Below, in pieces: positions 20,606 through 28,574 of a stretch of DNA of 33,580 nt. The notes beneath the pieces are model-generated. The model was not told the DNA's origin and ran no database searches. It worked only from the letters and a program-made list of their open reading frames with translations. Position 1 is the first letter of the stretch. Every line of letters starts with the position of its first letter. The stretch comes from a virus. The position numbers were made by a program, and so were the translations under genes. The DNA is taken from the IMG/VR virus record IMGVR_UViG_3300038711_000037, positions 1-33,580 of that record. The stretch is one strand, 5' to 3'.

Positions 20606-20808
20606 TGAGTGTTTATACTGCTATTTTACGGTGTCCTACGTGTGGTAAAACCCAGGAAACGTGGGTAAAAAGAGGTAAGTTTCTTCCGCATAATACAGCT
20701 GCGTGTGAAAACTGTCAAAAACTATATCCAGCTGATGAAAATCTGTTTCAAGTTTTTTTAGCAAACTCGGTAGTTTCTAGTCTTTCAATGCTCAATGCAA
20801 ATGTATAA
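20605..20808 (+). CDS. Zinc-ribbon-like small protein
   Basis: A 67-residue protein with two CxxC pairs: RCPTCGKTQETW and AACENCQKLYP, spaced as in a small zinc ribbon. I start at ATG 20605, which overlaps the previous stop (TAATG), rather than at 20587. The C-terminal tail is non-polar (FQVFLANSVVSSLSM). Function unknown; it may bind nucleic acid or protein. Confidence 0.6.
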   Translation: MSVYTAILRCPTCGKTQETWVKRGKFLPHNTAACENCQKLYPADENLFQVFLANSVVSSLSMLNANV

Positions 20809-20814
20809 TTTAAC

Positions 20815-20843
20815 TTGACATCTCCTTTTCTTTATACTATACT
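20815..20843 (+). promoter_or_regulatory. Strong sigma-70 promoter upstream of the modification operon
   Basis: TTGACA (20815-20820), exactly 17 nt, TATACT (20838-20843). The predicted start is near 20850. It is the nearest clear promoter for DUF3310, ThyX and the radical SAM genes downstream. Confidence 0.85.
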
Positions 20844-20849
20844 ATAAGT

Positions 20850-20926
20850 AATAATTTTTGTATAGAGAAGGGATTCAGTGCTAATATGTTTTACGAGTCC
20901 TATTCTGAAGAAGAGGGACTTTTTTT
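20850..20926 (+). ncRNA. Possible short RNA or attenuated leader
   Basis: The stretch between a strong promoter and a terminator-like hairpin would give a transcript of about 77 nt. It may be a stand-alone small RNA or the attenuated leader of the operon that follows. A 41-residue frame (20886-21011, MFYESYSEEEGLF...) runs through the hairpin and could act as a leader peptide, but may be chance. Confidence 0.4.
20896..20926 (+). terminator. Terminator or attenuator hairpin
   Basis: AGTCC (20896-20900) pairs with GGACT (20916-20920), with an inner TTC-TGAA-GAA hairpin, followed by seven T up to 20926. It lies 50 nt after the -10 box and before the first gene, the position of an attenuator. 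Confidence 0.6.
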
Positions 20927-20970
20927 ATGGTATTATGGTGGCATTTTGAAGATACCGGTTATTACTACGT

Positions 20971-21327
20971 ATGAAGAAAGCTTTTGGAAAGGGGGTTGGT
21001 TTGGAAACTAGTAAGCTAAAAGATTTAGCGCAGGTAAAAATGTTTAGTGATGAGATGGGTTTTAATACCTCTAATGTTACTTTTAGTTGGGGTTCTCCGC
21101 AGGAAAGAGCGGATTTAGTTAACCACCCTCCTCATTATAATAAAGGAATTGAAACTACTCAGTATATTAAGTCGTGGGGAATGAATTGGAACCAGTCTAA
21201 TGTTATCAAGTATGTGAGTCGCTATAATTTAAAAAGTAGTAACCTTAAATTACAGATTCAAGATTTAAAAAAGGCTCAATGGTATTTAAACGATTTAATA
21301 AATGATTTAGAAAATAATGACAGTTAA
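20971..21327 (+). CDS. DUF3310 family protein
   Basis: A 118-residue protein whose second half is the DUF3310 domain: VNHPPHYNKGIETTQYIKSW, NVIKYVSRYNLKSS and DLKKAQWYLNDLI. The family is common in phages and sometimes labelled nucleotide kinase without proof. The first 45 residues are not conserved as far as I can tell; a start at ATG 21040 is possible. It overlaps thyX by 11 nt, fitting nucleotide metabolism. Confidence 0.85.
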   Translation: MKKAFGKGVGLETSKLKDLAQVKMFSDEMGFNTSNVTFSWGSPQERADLVNHPPHYNKGIETTQYIKSWGMNWNQSNVIKYVSRYNLKSSNLKLQIQDLKKAQWYLNDLINDLENNDS

Positions 21328-21976
21328 ACTTGTTGGGGTAACGAGGCCAATAGATGAGTTTGGGGATAGTGCTAGTGATGTAGTAGCATATTGTGCCAGA
21401 GTTTCTAACCCTAATAATCAAAGTAATTTTGGAACAGGGTCTAAGTTATTAAGTTATATGATTAGGGAAGGGCATTGGAGCCCTTTTGAGATGGTTCATA
21501 TAACAATGGAAATTGAGACTACGCGGGATATTGCGCGACAAATTTTACGTCATCGTTCTTTTGCTTTTCAAGAATTTTCTCAGCGGTATGCAAAAGTTAA
21601 AACTTTTTCTTTAAGAGAAGCAAGGTTACAAGATCATAAGAATCGCCAAAATTCTGTGAAAACGAATGATGAAAACTTATTACAATGGTGGTATAAAGTA
21701 CAAACCACTATACAAGAAAAAAGTGATAAATATTACCAACAAGCTCTTTTTAAGGGGATTGCTAAAGAACAAGCAAGAGCTTTGTTACCGGAGGGGTTAG
21801 CTGTGAGTAAACTTTATATGGCTGGAAGTTTACGGTCTTGGATTCATTACTGTCAGCTTAGAACAGGGCACGGAACACAGCAAGAGCATATTGAAGTAGC
21901 AAAAGCATGTTGGAAAATCATAAAAACAGAATTTCCTGATGTGACGGCTGCGGTTGAACAATTATGCGAAGCTTGA
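21317..21976 (+). CDS. thyX: Flavin-dependent thymidylate synthase
   Basis: A 219-residue enzyme making dTMP from dUMP with FAD, NADPH and methylenetetrahydrofolate. The ThyX motif is RHRSFAFQEFSQRY (about residues 72-85), differing from the usual RHRxxSxxxxSxRY by Ala for the first Ser. Other landmarks are GHWSPFEMVHITMEIET, the LLPEGL segment and SWIHYCQLRTGHGTQQEH. Length is normal. The stop overlaps the first radical SAM gene's ATG (TGATG). ThyX is standard in marine phages. Confidence 0.95.
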   Translation: MTVKLVGVTRPIDEFGDSASDVVAYCARVSNPNNQSNFGTGSKLLSYMIREGHWSPFEMVHITMEIETTRDIARQILRHRSFAFQEFSQRYAKVKTFSLREARLQDHKNRQNSVKTNDENLLQWWYKVQTTIQEKSDKYYQQALFKGIAKEQARALLPEGLAVSKLYMAGSLRSWIHYCQLRTGHGTQQEHIEVAKACWKIIKTEFPDVTAAVEQLCEA

Positions 21977-23004
21977 TGGTATATTTGAAAACAACGGAAA
22001 CATGTCAATTAGATTGTGCTCATTGTTTTACTTCTGGGAGTCGTGGGAGAAAAATATATTTTAATGCAGAAAAAACGATAGATTGGTTTAAAAGGATTAA
22101 AAATGATATTTCAACGATTAAAGATATCCATGTGGAGTTTCATGGAGGAGAACCGTTTTTGGCACCCCTTAGTGACATGTGGTCTGTGTGGAGAGGCACT
22201 CATCATTTGTGGGATAGCTCTAGCTATGGGGTTTGTACAAATTTGGTTTTTAATTTAGATGATGATAAATTAGAATTTATTGAGACAGCTTTAAGGGGAC
22301 AAATTGGGACGAGTTGGGACCCTACCATTAGGTTTGCTAATTCTCAACAATATGATTTATGGTTAAAAAATATTAATACTTTAACTCAGAACTCTGATAA
22401 TTATGTTTCTTTATTTGTTTCGTTAAGTAAGGATGTTATTGCTAAAAGACCTATTGAAATTTTACGATTTGTTAAGTCTTTAAATGTGGATGCTTTGCAT
22501 TTAGAGCGTATTACTGTGAATGGGAGTGCAAGAAAAAACAACCATATTTTACCTTCTAATAAAGATTTAGATAGATGGTTTGTTCAACTGTACGAAGATA
22601 CGGTACATCATAATGCTTTTGGCTGGTTTGATAATGTATTTTTAAATTCGATTTTAAGAAAATTTACTCATGGCACTAAAGAAGCTACTTTTTGTCGTAA
22701 CTGTGAACAAAAAATATTTACTATCAACGCTGACGGTACTATTGGAGGGTGTCCAAATTCAGCGCCTGAAGATTTTTATGGACATATCGATGATAATATA
22801 GTAAAATTATTATATAATCCCAGTAGACAACATATAATTGCGTGTGAGCTTTCTCGTGATCCTAGGTGTTATGAGTGCCCTGTTTTTGCTTATTGTGGTG
22901 GAGATTGTCATCAATTGGCTTGGGAGGACGACCAATGTGGTTCAGCTAGGAGTTTAATGGTAAAGTTAAAAGAAAGGAACGCTACTGAAAAGTTAGTAGC
23001 ATAA
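21976..23004 (+). CDS. Radical SAM/SPASM enzyme 1
   Basis: A 342-residue enzyme. The 4Fe-4S motif CQLDCAHC (Cys 10, 14 and 17) is near the start, and HVEFHGGEPFL holds the GGE strand for SAM. The C-terminal SPASM-like domain has CRNCEQK, GGCPNSAPEDF and CYECPVFAYCGGDCHQL, enough Cys for two more clusters, as in sulfatase and peptide maturases. I start at ATG 21976, overlapping the thyX stop, though the frame is open to 21964. It would generate a 5'-deoxyadenosyl radical to modify a protein or peptide; the CHxS protein 324 nt downstream is the natural candidate. Confidence 0.93.
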   Translation: MVYLKTTETCQLDCAHCFTSGSRGRKIYFNAEKTIDWFKRIKNDISTIKDIHVEFHGGEPFLAPLSDMWSVWRGTHHLWDSSSYGVCTNLVFNLDDDKLEFIETALRGQIGTSWDPTIRFANSQQYDLWLKNINTLTQNSDNYVSLFVSLSKDVIAKRPIEILRFVKSLNVDALHLERITVNGSARKNNHILPSNKDLDRWFVQLYEDTVHHNAFGWFDNVFLNSILRKFTHGTKEATFCRNCEQKIFTINADGTIGGCPNSAPEDFYGHIDDNIVKLLYNPSRQHIIACELSRDPRCYECPVFAYCGGDCHQLAWEDDQCGSARSLMVKLKERNATEKLVA

Positions 23005-23013
23005 AAAGTTATA

Positions 23014-23316
23014 ATGAAATATAAAATTATACTACCAATTTTAATGGTTTTTACGATTTCAACGCCAACTTTTAGTTTTAGTCCAGAAAGTTGTAGTTCT
23101 AGAATCGACTCTATTACTGGAAAATTCACCTGGCCGTATGGCTTTGATTCAAGAACAATTATAAAACAATGTGCTTTTCAAACCTTTAGATTTGGTAGAG
23201 AAGAAAAGATTTTTTTAAATTGTGTAGAAGATAGGTTTAATAAAGTAATACACGATAGTGTATACGCAGAAAAATTCGCTAAAAAAGCTTTGCGTAGAAT
23301 TAAACGTAACTGTTAA
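23014..23316 (+). CDS. Small exported protein next to the CHxS protein
   Basis: A 100-residue protein with a signal peptide (MKYKIILPILMVFTISTPTF, cut near SFSPES). The mature 80 residues are basic with four Cys (ESCSSR, KQCAFQ, LNCVED and a terminal Cys), likely forming two disulfides. It sits between radical SAM 1 and the CHxS protein. Function unknown; it may be a periplasmic partner of the modified product or unrelated cargo. Confidence 0.6.
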   Translation: MKYKIILPILMVFTISTPTFSFSPESCSSRIDSITGKFTWPYGFDSRTIIKQCAFQTFRFGREEKIFLNCVEDRFNKVIHDSVYAEKFAKKALRRIKRNC

Positions 23317-23328
23317 TAGGAGATAATT

Positions 23329-23919
23329 ATGAGTGATACTCCTTCAAGTGGTGAAGCTGTAACCAAACAGCGAATGGTAAATAGTTTTCTTGATAATGTA
23401 AGAGACAATATTGAGAGTGCTATTGTATGGGATAGTGGTAACAGGCCGAGTAATTCTACTGGGCAAACGCTGCAAAATGCCATTCCTGCGGCACTTACTA
23501 CAGGAGCGATTGGGTTAGGAAGTGGTACTTTAGGAACTCCTGGAACTGATAAAATTACGGATTCTAAAATTACAGCAGCACAATTAGCTACAGTTTTAGT
23601 TAATTACGTTTCTATTTTTACAAAAATTCGCAAGGTTAATTTACAGCAGTATCGAGATAACGACACTATTGATTCAAACGAAACAAACGTTACTCATTTA
23701 AGTTCTAATACTTACGAACAGTCCAATACTTTGTCAAGTTTAGCAGCAGCTGATGACGTTGAGACTGATGAAGAAATTGATGCGTCTAATTTTAATGACT
23801 TTACGACAGCACTTTATAATCAGTGGAATTCTTTAAAAGATAACGCTGTAACAGTTCAAGAGTTTTATTGTCATTCTAGTTGTCATACTAGTTGTCACGG
23901 TTCGAGAGGAAGGAGATAG
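23329..23919 (+). CDS. Putative modified protein with C-terminal CHxS repeats (RiPP-like precursor)
   Basis: A 196-residue protein. Residues 1-175 are rich in Ser, Thr, Asn, Asp and Ala, with no signal peptide and no Cys. Residues 181-192 are three perfect Cys-His-Xaa-Ser tetrads (CHSS, CHTS, CHGS), followed by RGRR at the end. All three Cys and three of the four His lie in this tail. The tetrads recall the His-Xaa-Ser systems, whose substrate is modified by two radical SAM enzymes. Four radical SAM and four HxD...H oxygenase genes surround it. It has the best ribosome site in the cluster (AGGAGAT). The long N-terminal part could be a virion or fibre domain rather than a leader. Function is inference. 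Confidence 0.7.
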   Translation: MSDTPSSGEAVTKQRMVNSFLDNVRDNIESAIVWDSGNRPSNSTGQTLQNAIPAALTTGAIGLGSGTLGTPGTDKITDSKITAAQLATVLVNYVSIFTKIRKVNLQQYRDNDTIDSNETNVTHLSSNTYEQSNTLSSLAAADDVETDEEIDASNFNDFTTALYNQWNSLKDNAVTVQEFYCHSSCHTSCHGSRGRR

Positions 23920-24644
23920 TGTTAAATATAGATACTCCTGATCTTGGTAATATTATAAATTGTGTAGTCCCTATAGAAATTGAAAATTTAAGAAAGTATT
24001 TTGAAAATAAAGACTTATCATTTCATATTGATTACTCTTGTAGTAAATTGCAGGATAAAAAACTTTTAGTTTACTTGTCTAACTTAGATGTTCCTGCGGA
24101 TTTAACTTTTTCTAAAGCTTTAGATTTTGAAAAAAGGTCATCGCTTCTTTATGAGTATATGACTTTACCAGCAGTAGTTAATCTTCCAGTATTTAATTTA
24201 GCTGCTTCTTCTATAGTATTTCGTTATAAAGGATATGATATAGAGAATGCTTATCCTAATCCTTATTTTTCTCTTTCGGAAGCAGATCTTTATATTAGGC
24301 AAAATACGAGTACTGTTTCGCGTTGGGTAACTTTTTTAGATTCTTGTACTATTTATGCACAAAAATGTTTACCCGAATTAAATGATGAAAAATTTTTAAC
24401 TGACGGGATAGAAATAGTTACTAACAGGGAGTATGTGGGTTATAGTATAGTTAATTTATTTTCTTTAGATTTCTTTTTTCATAATTACTATCAAAAACCT
24501 TTAGGAACCCTTTATTACTTTAAGCCGCAATTTGAAGAGTATATGTTTCATGGAAAAAATTTATTTTATTATTATGCTACTAAGCATAATTTTCTTCTTT
24601 CTATGCTTAAGGCCTTAGGAAAGGATTACACTGATGCACATTAA
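23919..24644 (+). CDS. Unknown protein of the CHxS cluster
   Basis: A 241-residue protein starting at GTG 23919 (MLNIDTPDLGNIINCVV), which overlaps the stop of the CHxS gene by one base and has AAGGAG just upstream; the open frame to 23892 is inside the repeat tail and disfavoured. Aromatic-rich (YQKPLGTLYYFKPQFEEYMF, NLFYYYATKHNF), no Cys cluster, no known motif. Its position directly after the substrate candidate suggests a recognition or chaperone role, such as binding the substrate for the enzymes. That is a guess from position. Confidence 0.6.
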   Translation: MLNIDTPDLGNIINCVVPIEIENLRKYFENKDLSFHIDYSCSKLQDKKLLVYLSNLDVPADLTFSKALDFEKRSSLLYEYMTLPAVVNLPVFNLAASSIVFRYKGYDIENAYPNPYFSLSEADLYIRQNTSTVSRWVTFLDSCTIYAQKCLPELNDEKFLTDGIEIVTNREYVGYSIVNLFSLDFFFHNYYQKPLGTLYYFKPQFEEYMFHGKNLFYYYATKHNFLLSMLKALGKDYTDAH

Positions 24645-25260
24645 AAATATGTCATTTTTTGCTTTTGAAACTCACATTATTTGGCGTGAGTATGATTTGG
24701 AAGATAGTTGGTATACTAATTTAGCTAACCAAATGCAGGCTAAGTTAGAGCTATTAAAGGCAGAAAAAGGAATTGATTATGTGGAGGCAGGAGATGCTGA
24801 TGCTAATGTTTTTGAGGAAGGTACTCCAGAGCAATTAGAACTTAAGGCTATGTTTACTGACGCTTTTGGTGAGTTGGGACGTCGACATGGACATAATTTA
24901 AGCTTCTCTTTGTCTGTTGACTCTTTGTCACGCATTACTCCTATGAAAAAGTTTGATTATAAACCCGCCCATTCTCATTCGGATGTAGATGCGTTTGCTG
25001 TTTTTTATTTGGATGTAGTACAAGGACAGGGAGGAGATTTGCTTCTGCATGATCCTAAGTTTATTAATCAAATTACTTTTTGTAGTCCAAAAACGAAAAC
25101 TATTGTTCCAGTTCGTGGAACCCTTGTGGCAGCTCCTGCTTATATATGGCACGAAGTTTCTCGTTATTTGGGAGAACATACTCGATGGGCAATTGTATGT
25201 AATTGTATAGTTGACTGGGAATCTAAAAAGGATATTGTTTCAACGGACCGCGCTCCCTAA
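24634..25260 (+). CDS. 2OG-Fe(II) oxygenase-like protein 1 (prolyl-hydroxylase type)
   Basis: A 208-residue protein. KPAHSHSDVDAFAVFYLD gives the HxD metal pair (HSD), GQGGDLLLHDP a typical strand, and PAYIWHEVSRYLGEHTRWAI the distal His and the Arg that binds 2-oxoglutarate. This is the layout of phage 2OG-Fe(II) oxygenases of the P4H-like group, which hydroxylate protein side chains. Many T4-like marine phages carry such enzymes; here it is overlapped on both sides (11 nt and one base) by cluster genes, suggesting it acts on the same substrate. Confidence 0.82.
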   Translation: MHIKNMSFFAFETHIIWREYDLEDSWYTNLANQMQAKLELLKAEKGIDYVEAGDADANVFEEGTPEQLELKAMFTDAFGELGRRHGHNLSFSLSVDSLSRITPMKKFDYKPAHSHSDVDAFAVFYLDVVQGQGGDLLLHDPKFINQITFCSPKTKTIVPVRGTLVAAPAYIWHEVSRYLGEHTRWAIVCNCIVDWESKKDIVSTDRAP

Positions 25261-26273
25261 TGGAGATATTAGATTACGCTGAAAAAAGAACTATAAACGG
25301 GGAAATTATTGTTACCCTATTTGAACAATGTAACTTAGCGTGTCGCTTTTGTCCTCAAGATCACTCTTCTAGGGAAGGTCTTTACAATATAAAAGAAAAA
25401 AAAGATTACATTATTAAAGCAATTCTTAATTTAAAAAAAGCTGGTCGTACTCAATTTTCTGTTCATTTGATGGGAGGTGAGGTATTTTCAGATTTAATAG
25501 AAAAAAGCACATTTAAAGATTACTATGATCTTGTAAGTTCTTTATTTGAGTGGGCTCACAGGTTTGAAATATCTTTAGAAGTCGCATTTACTACTAATTT
25601 AGTTTTTTCGGATTATAAACGAGTGGACGAGCTGATGGCTCGTTTATTTTTATTAGATTCTCGTGTGTATTTAATGACTTCTTATGATCCACACTCACGG
25701 TTTAATAACGAAACTTTTAGTGTTTTTAAGAAAAACGTAAGAGAACTTAATCACTGGATTCGAACAGTTAATGTTATAATGACAAAACCAGCTATTAATA
25801 AATTTTTGTCTTATGAGACACCTTTTTTTGGTTATTTATATACTCATTTTGATATTTATTTTGATTATTACACACCTGAAAATCATTCAACACAATTTAT
25901 GCCTAAGGATGTAGATTTAAAAAAATTAATGTTGTTCTTAGTGGATAATTATCCTGACTGTCTACCTATCAAAGATTACTTTTCTCGTAAAAAAATAAGA
26001 ATGAGTTGTCAAGATACTTACACCATTTTACCGAATAATAGGTCGGGAATGTGTACGATTTTACTAGGTGGTTATTATGAGGGATATAAAAGAAATAAGA
26101 ATGATATGGAACGTAGGTTTATGGAAGATTATAATTGTTTAGAGTGTCATCATTTTAGCCGATGTTCTTTAGGGTGTTATTTGAGCCATGACTTGTCTGA
26201 TACTCGAACCCAGGAAGAGTGTTGGTTAAAAGACGTGTACGATTACGTGGACAGTCATGGAACTCATTATTAA
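25260..26273 (+). CDS. Radical SAM enzyme 2
   Basis: A 337-residue enzyme with CNLACRFC (Cys 24, 28 and 31) and a GGE-type strand in HLMGGEVFS. The C-terminal region carries more Cys: RMSCQDTY, GMCTILLGG, YNCLECHHFSRCSLGCYL and EECW, a SPASM or twitch-like set for auxiliary clusters. Overlaps the oxygenase stop (TAATG) and the next radical SAM gene by 17 nt. Divergent from enzyme 1 in length and spacing, so it probably performs a different step. Confidence 0.9.
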   Translation: MEILDYAEKRTINGEIIVTLFEQCNLACRFCPQDHSSREGLYNIKEKKDYIIKAILNLKKAGRTQFSVHLMGGEVFSDLIEKSTFKDYYDLVSSLFEWAHRFEISLEVAFTTNLVFSDYKRVDELMARLFLLDSRVYLMTSYDPHSRFNNETFSVFKKNVRELNHWIRTVNVIMTKPAINKFLSYETPFFGYLYTHFDIYFDYYTPENHSTQFMPKDVDLKKLMLFLVDNYPDCLPIKDYFSRKKIRMSCQDTYTILPNNRSGMCTILLGGYYEGYKRNKNDMERRFMEDYNCLECHHFSRCSLGCYLSHDLSDTRTQEECWLKDVYDYVDSHGTHY

Positions 26274-27312
26274 GCCAACGGAGTTATGTAATTTTAAATG
26301 CACTTTTTGTTCTTCTACCCGTATCGCTGCTCATAAATCCGACTTATTATCTCATGATTATATCTTTCGTTTTTTAAAACGTTTTCCGCAGACTAAAACA
26401 ATTATTGTTAATGGAGGAGACCCTTTAATGGTTGATCCTTCTTATTACTGGAAAATTATTGAGTATTTAGATAATTATAATTTATCTACTTCTATTGCTT
26501 TAACTACAAATCTGTGGCCGTTTTATAAAAACCCTAAGAAGTGGGTATCATTGTTTGATAATGAACGAGTAGGAGTTACTACTTCTTTTAATTATGGAGA
26601 TGGCAGGCTTAAAGGAGATTATAGTTTATTTACTGAAAGTGATTTTTGGTATTGCTCCGATGCTATGTTGGAATATGTTGGATACCGTCCGGACTTTATA
26701 TCTGTTATTACTAAGGGTAATGAGCAGTTCGCTGTTAAAAATGTAGAGTTGGCACGAAAAATGAGTAATTTTGAGGAGCCACAGGGAACTTTACATAATT
26801 ATAATAGATCAGAAAAAGTTGGAGTTGAGTGTAAATTAAACTACGCTATGGCTTCTGGAGATCAAAAAGATCCTTATTTGTTATCTAAAATTTATGAAAT
26901 TTATTTAGAAGTTTACAACGAAGGACTGGCTCCTTGGGAATTTAACACTAAACAGATGATGACAAGGCTCAGTATTGGAAACACTTCTTGTCCTCAGTGC
27001 CGCAACTGCGACGAGGGAATTAGAGCTTTTAATCCAAGCGGAGATTACTATTCTTGCGGTGCTTTTGGAGATGATCAGGATGAGTCTATAAGTTTTAAAA
27101 AAGAAATGGAAGGGCAGTTTTTTACTCCGCTTCAGGATAATCCAGATTTGGTAAGTCTAAAAAATGAGTGTTTTACTTGTCCTATGTTTAGTATTTGTAA
27201 TGGTTGTAGGAAAACTGTTAAAGACTTAAAAGAGGCTGATGTTGTAGAGCAACACTGTGTTAAGATGAAGAGAATAGCTTCCGATATTATGAGGATAAAT
27301 AAACTGAATTAA
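26257..27312 (+). CDS. Radical SAM/SPASM enzyme 3
   Basis: A 351-residue enzyme. CNFKCTFC (Cys 11, 15 and 18) binds the radical SAM cluster, and IIVNGGDPLM is the GGE-equivalent strand with Asp in place of Glu. The end has CPQCRNCDEG, DYYSCGAFGDD and ECFTCPMFSICNGCRKT ... QHCVKMK, a SPASM pattern. Overlaps its neighbours by 17 nt and one base. Likely works with enzymes 1, 2 and 4 on a shared peptide substrate (inference). Confidence 0.9.
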   Translation: MELIIKPTELCNFKCTFCSSTRIAAHKSDLLSHDYIFRFLKRFPQTKTIIVNGGDPLMVDPSYYWKIIEYLDNYNLSTSIALTTNLWPFYKNPKKWVSLFDNERVGVTTSFNYGDGRLKGDYSLFTESDFWYCSDAMLEYVGYRPDFISVITKGNEQFAVKNVELARKMSNFEEPQGTLHNYNRSEKVGVECKLNYAMASGDQKDPYLLSKIYEIYLEVYNEGLAPWEFNTKQMMTRLSIGNTSCPQCRNCDEGIRAFNPSGDYYSCGAFGDDQDESISFKKEMEGQFFTPLQDNPDLVSLKNECFTCPMFSICNGCRKTVKDLKEADVVEQHCVKMKRIASDIMRINKLN

Positions 27313-27857
27313 TGCTAGAAGATTTTGAAATGTGGAAAGCAGTTAGGCATAGACGTTATCATACTCCTCTTTTGTCTAAAGGTTTTTTACGCTTTAATGA
27401 TAAGGAATCTTTTAAGTATTTAGAGAATTTTAACATTACCTGGGTCGATACCGATGGTTTTAAAGTTTGTGCTAAAAATGAGAGGTTATTAAACTCTCTT
27501 GTAAAAACTCATCGGTACGTAGGTAAAAAATATATTAAGAAACATTTTGGTAAATACTATTTAGGCGATAATGATGGATTTGTTAATGGCGTAGATCCTG
27601 GAACTGATGTGTGGCACAGTGATACTAAAGAAGGTTCTAATATAGCAGTTCTTTTATACTTTAGTAACATGAGTAAAAAAACTGGTGGAGCGTTACAAAT
27701 AAGAAATGCATTTACTAAAGAAGAGATGGGGTGTATTTACCCTGCTAAATATGATGTAGTTATTTTAGATCATACTTCTATGTGGGAGCATAAAGTAGAG
27801 TATTTAAAATTGGATGTTGATAGAATTGTTACAAGTTTTGGTTTTGTGCACGATTAA
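27312..27857 (+). CDS. 2OG-Fe(II) oxygenase-like protein 2
   Basis: A 181-residue protein. VWHSDTKEGSNIAVLLYFSN has the HSD (HxD) metal motif and following strands, then KKTGGALQIRN; WEHKVEYLKLDVDRIVTSFG carries the distal His and the Arg for 2-oxoglutarate. All required residues are present. It starts with ATG overlapping the radical SAM stop. Substrate unknown; cluster membership points to the CHxS protein. Confidence 0.78.
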   Translation: MLEDFEMWKAVRHRRYHTPLLSKGFLRFNDKESFKYLENFNITWVDTDGFKVCAKNERLLNSLVKTHRYVGKKYIKKHFGKYYLGDNDGFVNGVDPGTDVWHSDTKEGSNIAVLLYFSNMSKKTGGALQIRNAFTKEEMGCIYPAKYDVVILDHTSMWEHKVEYLKLDVDRIVTSFGFVHD

Positions 27858-27872
27858 GGATTGCGTATTGTA

Positions 27873-28571
27873 ATGTTTTCACTAGATGATTATTTTCATA
27901 AAGGTTTTACTACTTTAGATATTGAACCAACTATGTATAACCAATTTTTGTCAATGATGGAGGAAGAAGATTATACTCTTGAAGTTGCAAACGATAAAGT
28001 AGAGAATATTTTTTCTCCGTGTTGGGATGGCCCTATAGCGCATCGTACTTCTGATTATTATTTAAACTGTACAAGGTATAATGATTTACTATCTTCTCTT
28101 ATTCAGTCTAGAAAAGAGTTTACTTTTTGGAAAACTTTATACGGAAGTTTTGATAATTATAATATTATGATAAATAAAGTTCTGGGAAAAAATTCTATAC
28201 CTTGGCATTGGGATGGTTTTGATTCTTCTTTTATGCAAATTTTAGTTTATGGAGGAGAACTGCCTAATGGCATTTTTAGAGTGGCCAAGGTAGATAAGTG
28301 TACTACTTCTTCTAACACTCAAATTCCTCATTATTATCCCGAAGAGTATTTTGACAGGATTTCAAAAGAAGCTGTTTTTGAGGAGGTATATGAAATAGAG
28401 CCTAAACCTAATGAGGTTATTATCTTAAATAACATGAATCCTCTTTTTGTACATCACGGACTTGATTATTTTCAAAAAGATACTTCCCGTTACGTTTTAA
28501 TGTGTGGTTGCGGTTTTTCTTATAATTTTATTAATAATGCTCTTATTCATGGCGCGGAGGTATTTGATTAA
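27873..28571 (+). CDS. 2OG-Fe(II) oxygenase-like protein 3
   Basis: A 232-residue protein starting at ATG 27873 with AAGGA upstream; the frame is also open to TTG 27861. IPWHWDGFDSSFMQILVYGG provides HWD as the HxD pair, and NPLFVHHGLDYFQKDTSRYV the distal His and an Arg in the expected place. The region between is about 100 residues, longer than in protein 2. Similar core to P4H-like or phytanoyl-type enzymes but not close to a named family. Confidence 0.7.
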   Translation: MFSLDDYFHKGFTTLDIEPTMYNQFLSMMEEEDYTLEVANDKVENIFSPCWDGPIAHRTSDYYLNCTRYNDLLSSLIQSRKEFTFWKTLYGSFDNYNIMINKVLGKNSIPWHWDGFDSSFMQILVYGGELPNGIFRVAKVDKCTTSSNTQIPHYYPEEYFDRISKEAVFEEVYEIEPKPNEVIILNNMNPLFVHHGLDYFQKDTSRYVLMCGCGFSYNFINNALIHGAEVFD

Positions 28572-28574
28572 ATA

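Noticed and set aside
23329-23919. A classical His-Xaa-Ser system substrate (HxsA)
   Set aside because: The repeat is a Cys-His-Xaa-Ser tetrad at the extreme C-terminus, and no HxsD-like gene is visible; only an analogy is kept.
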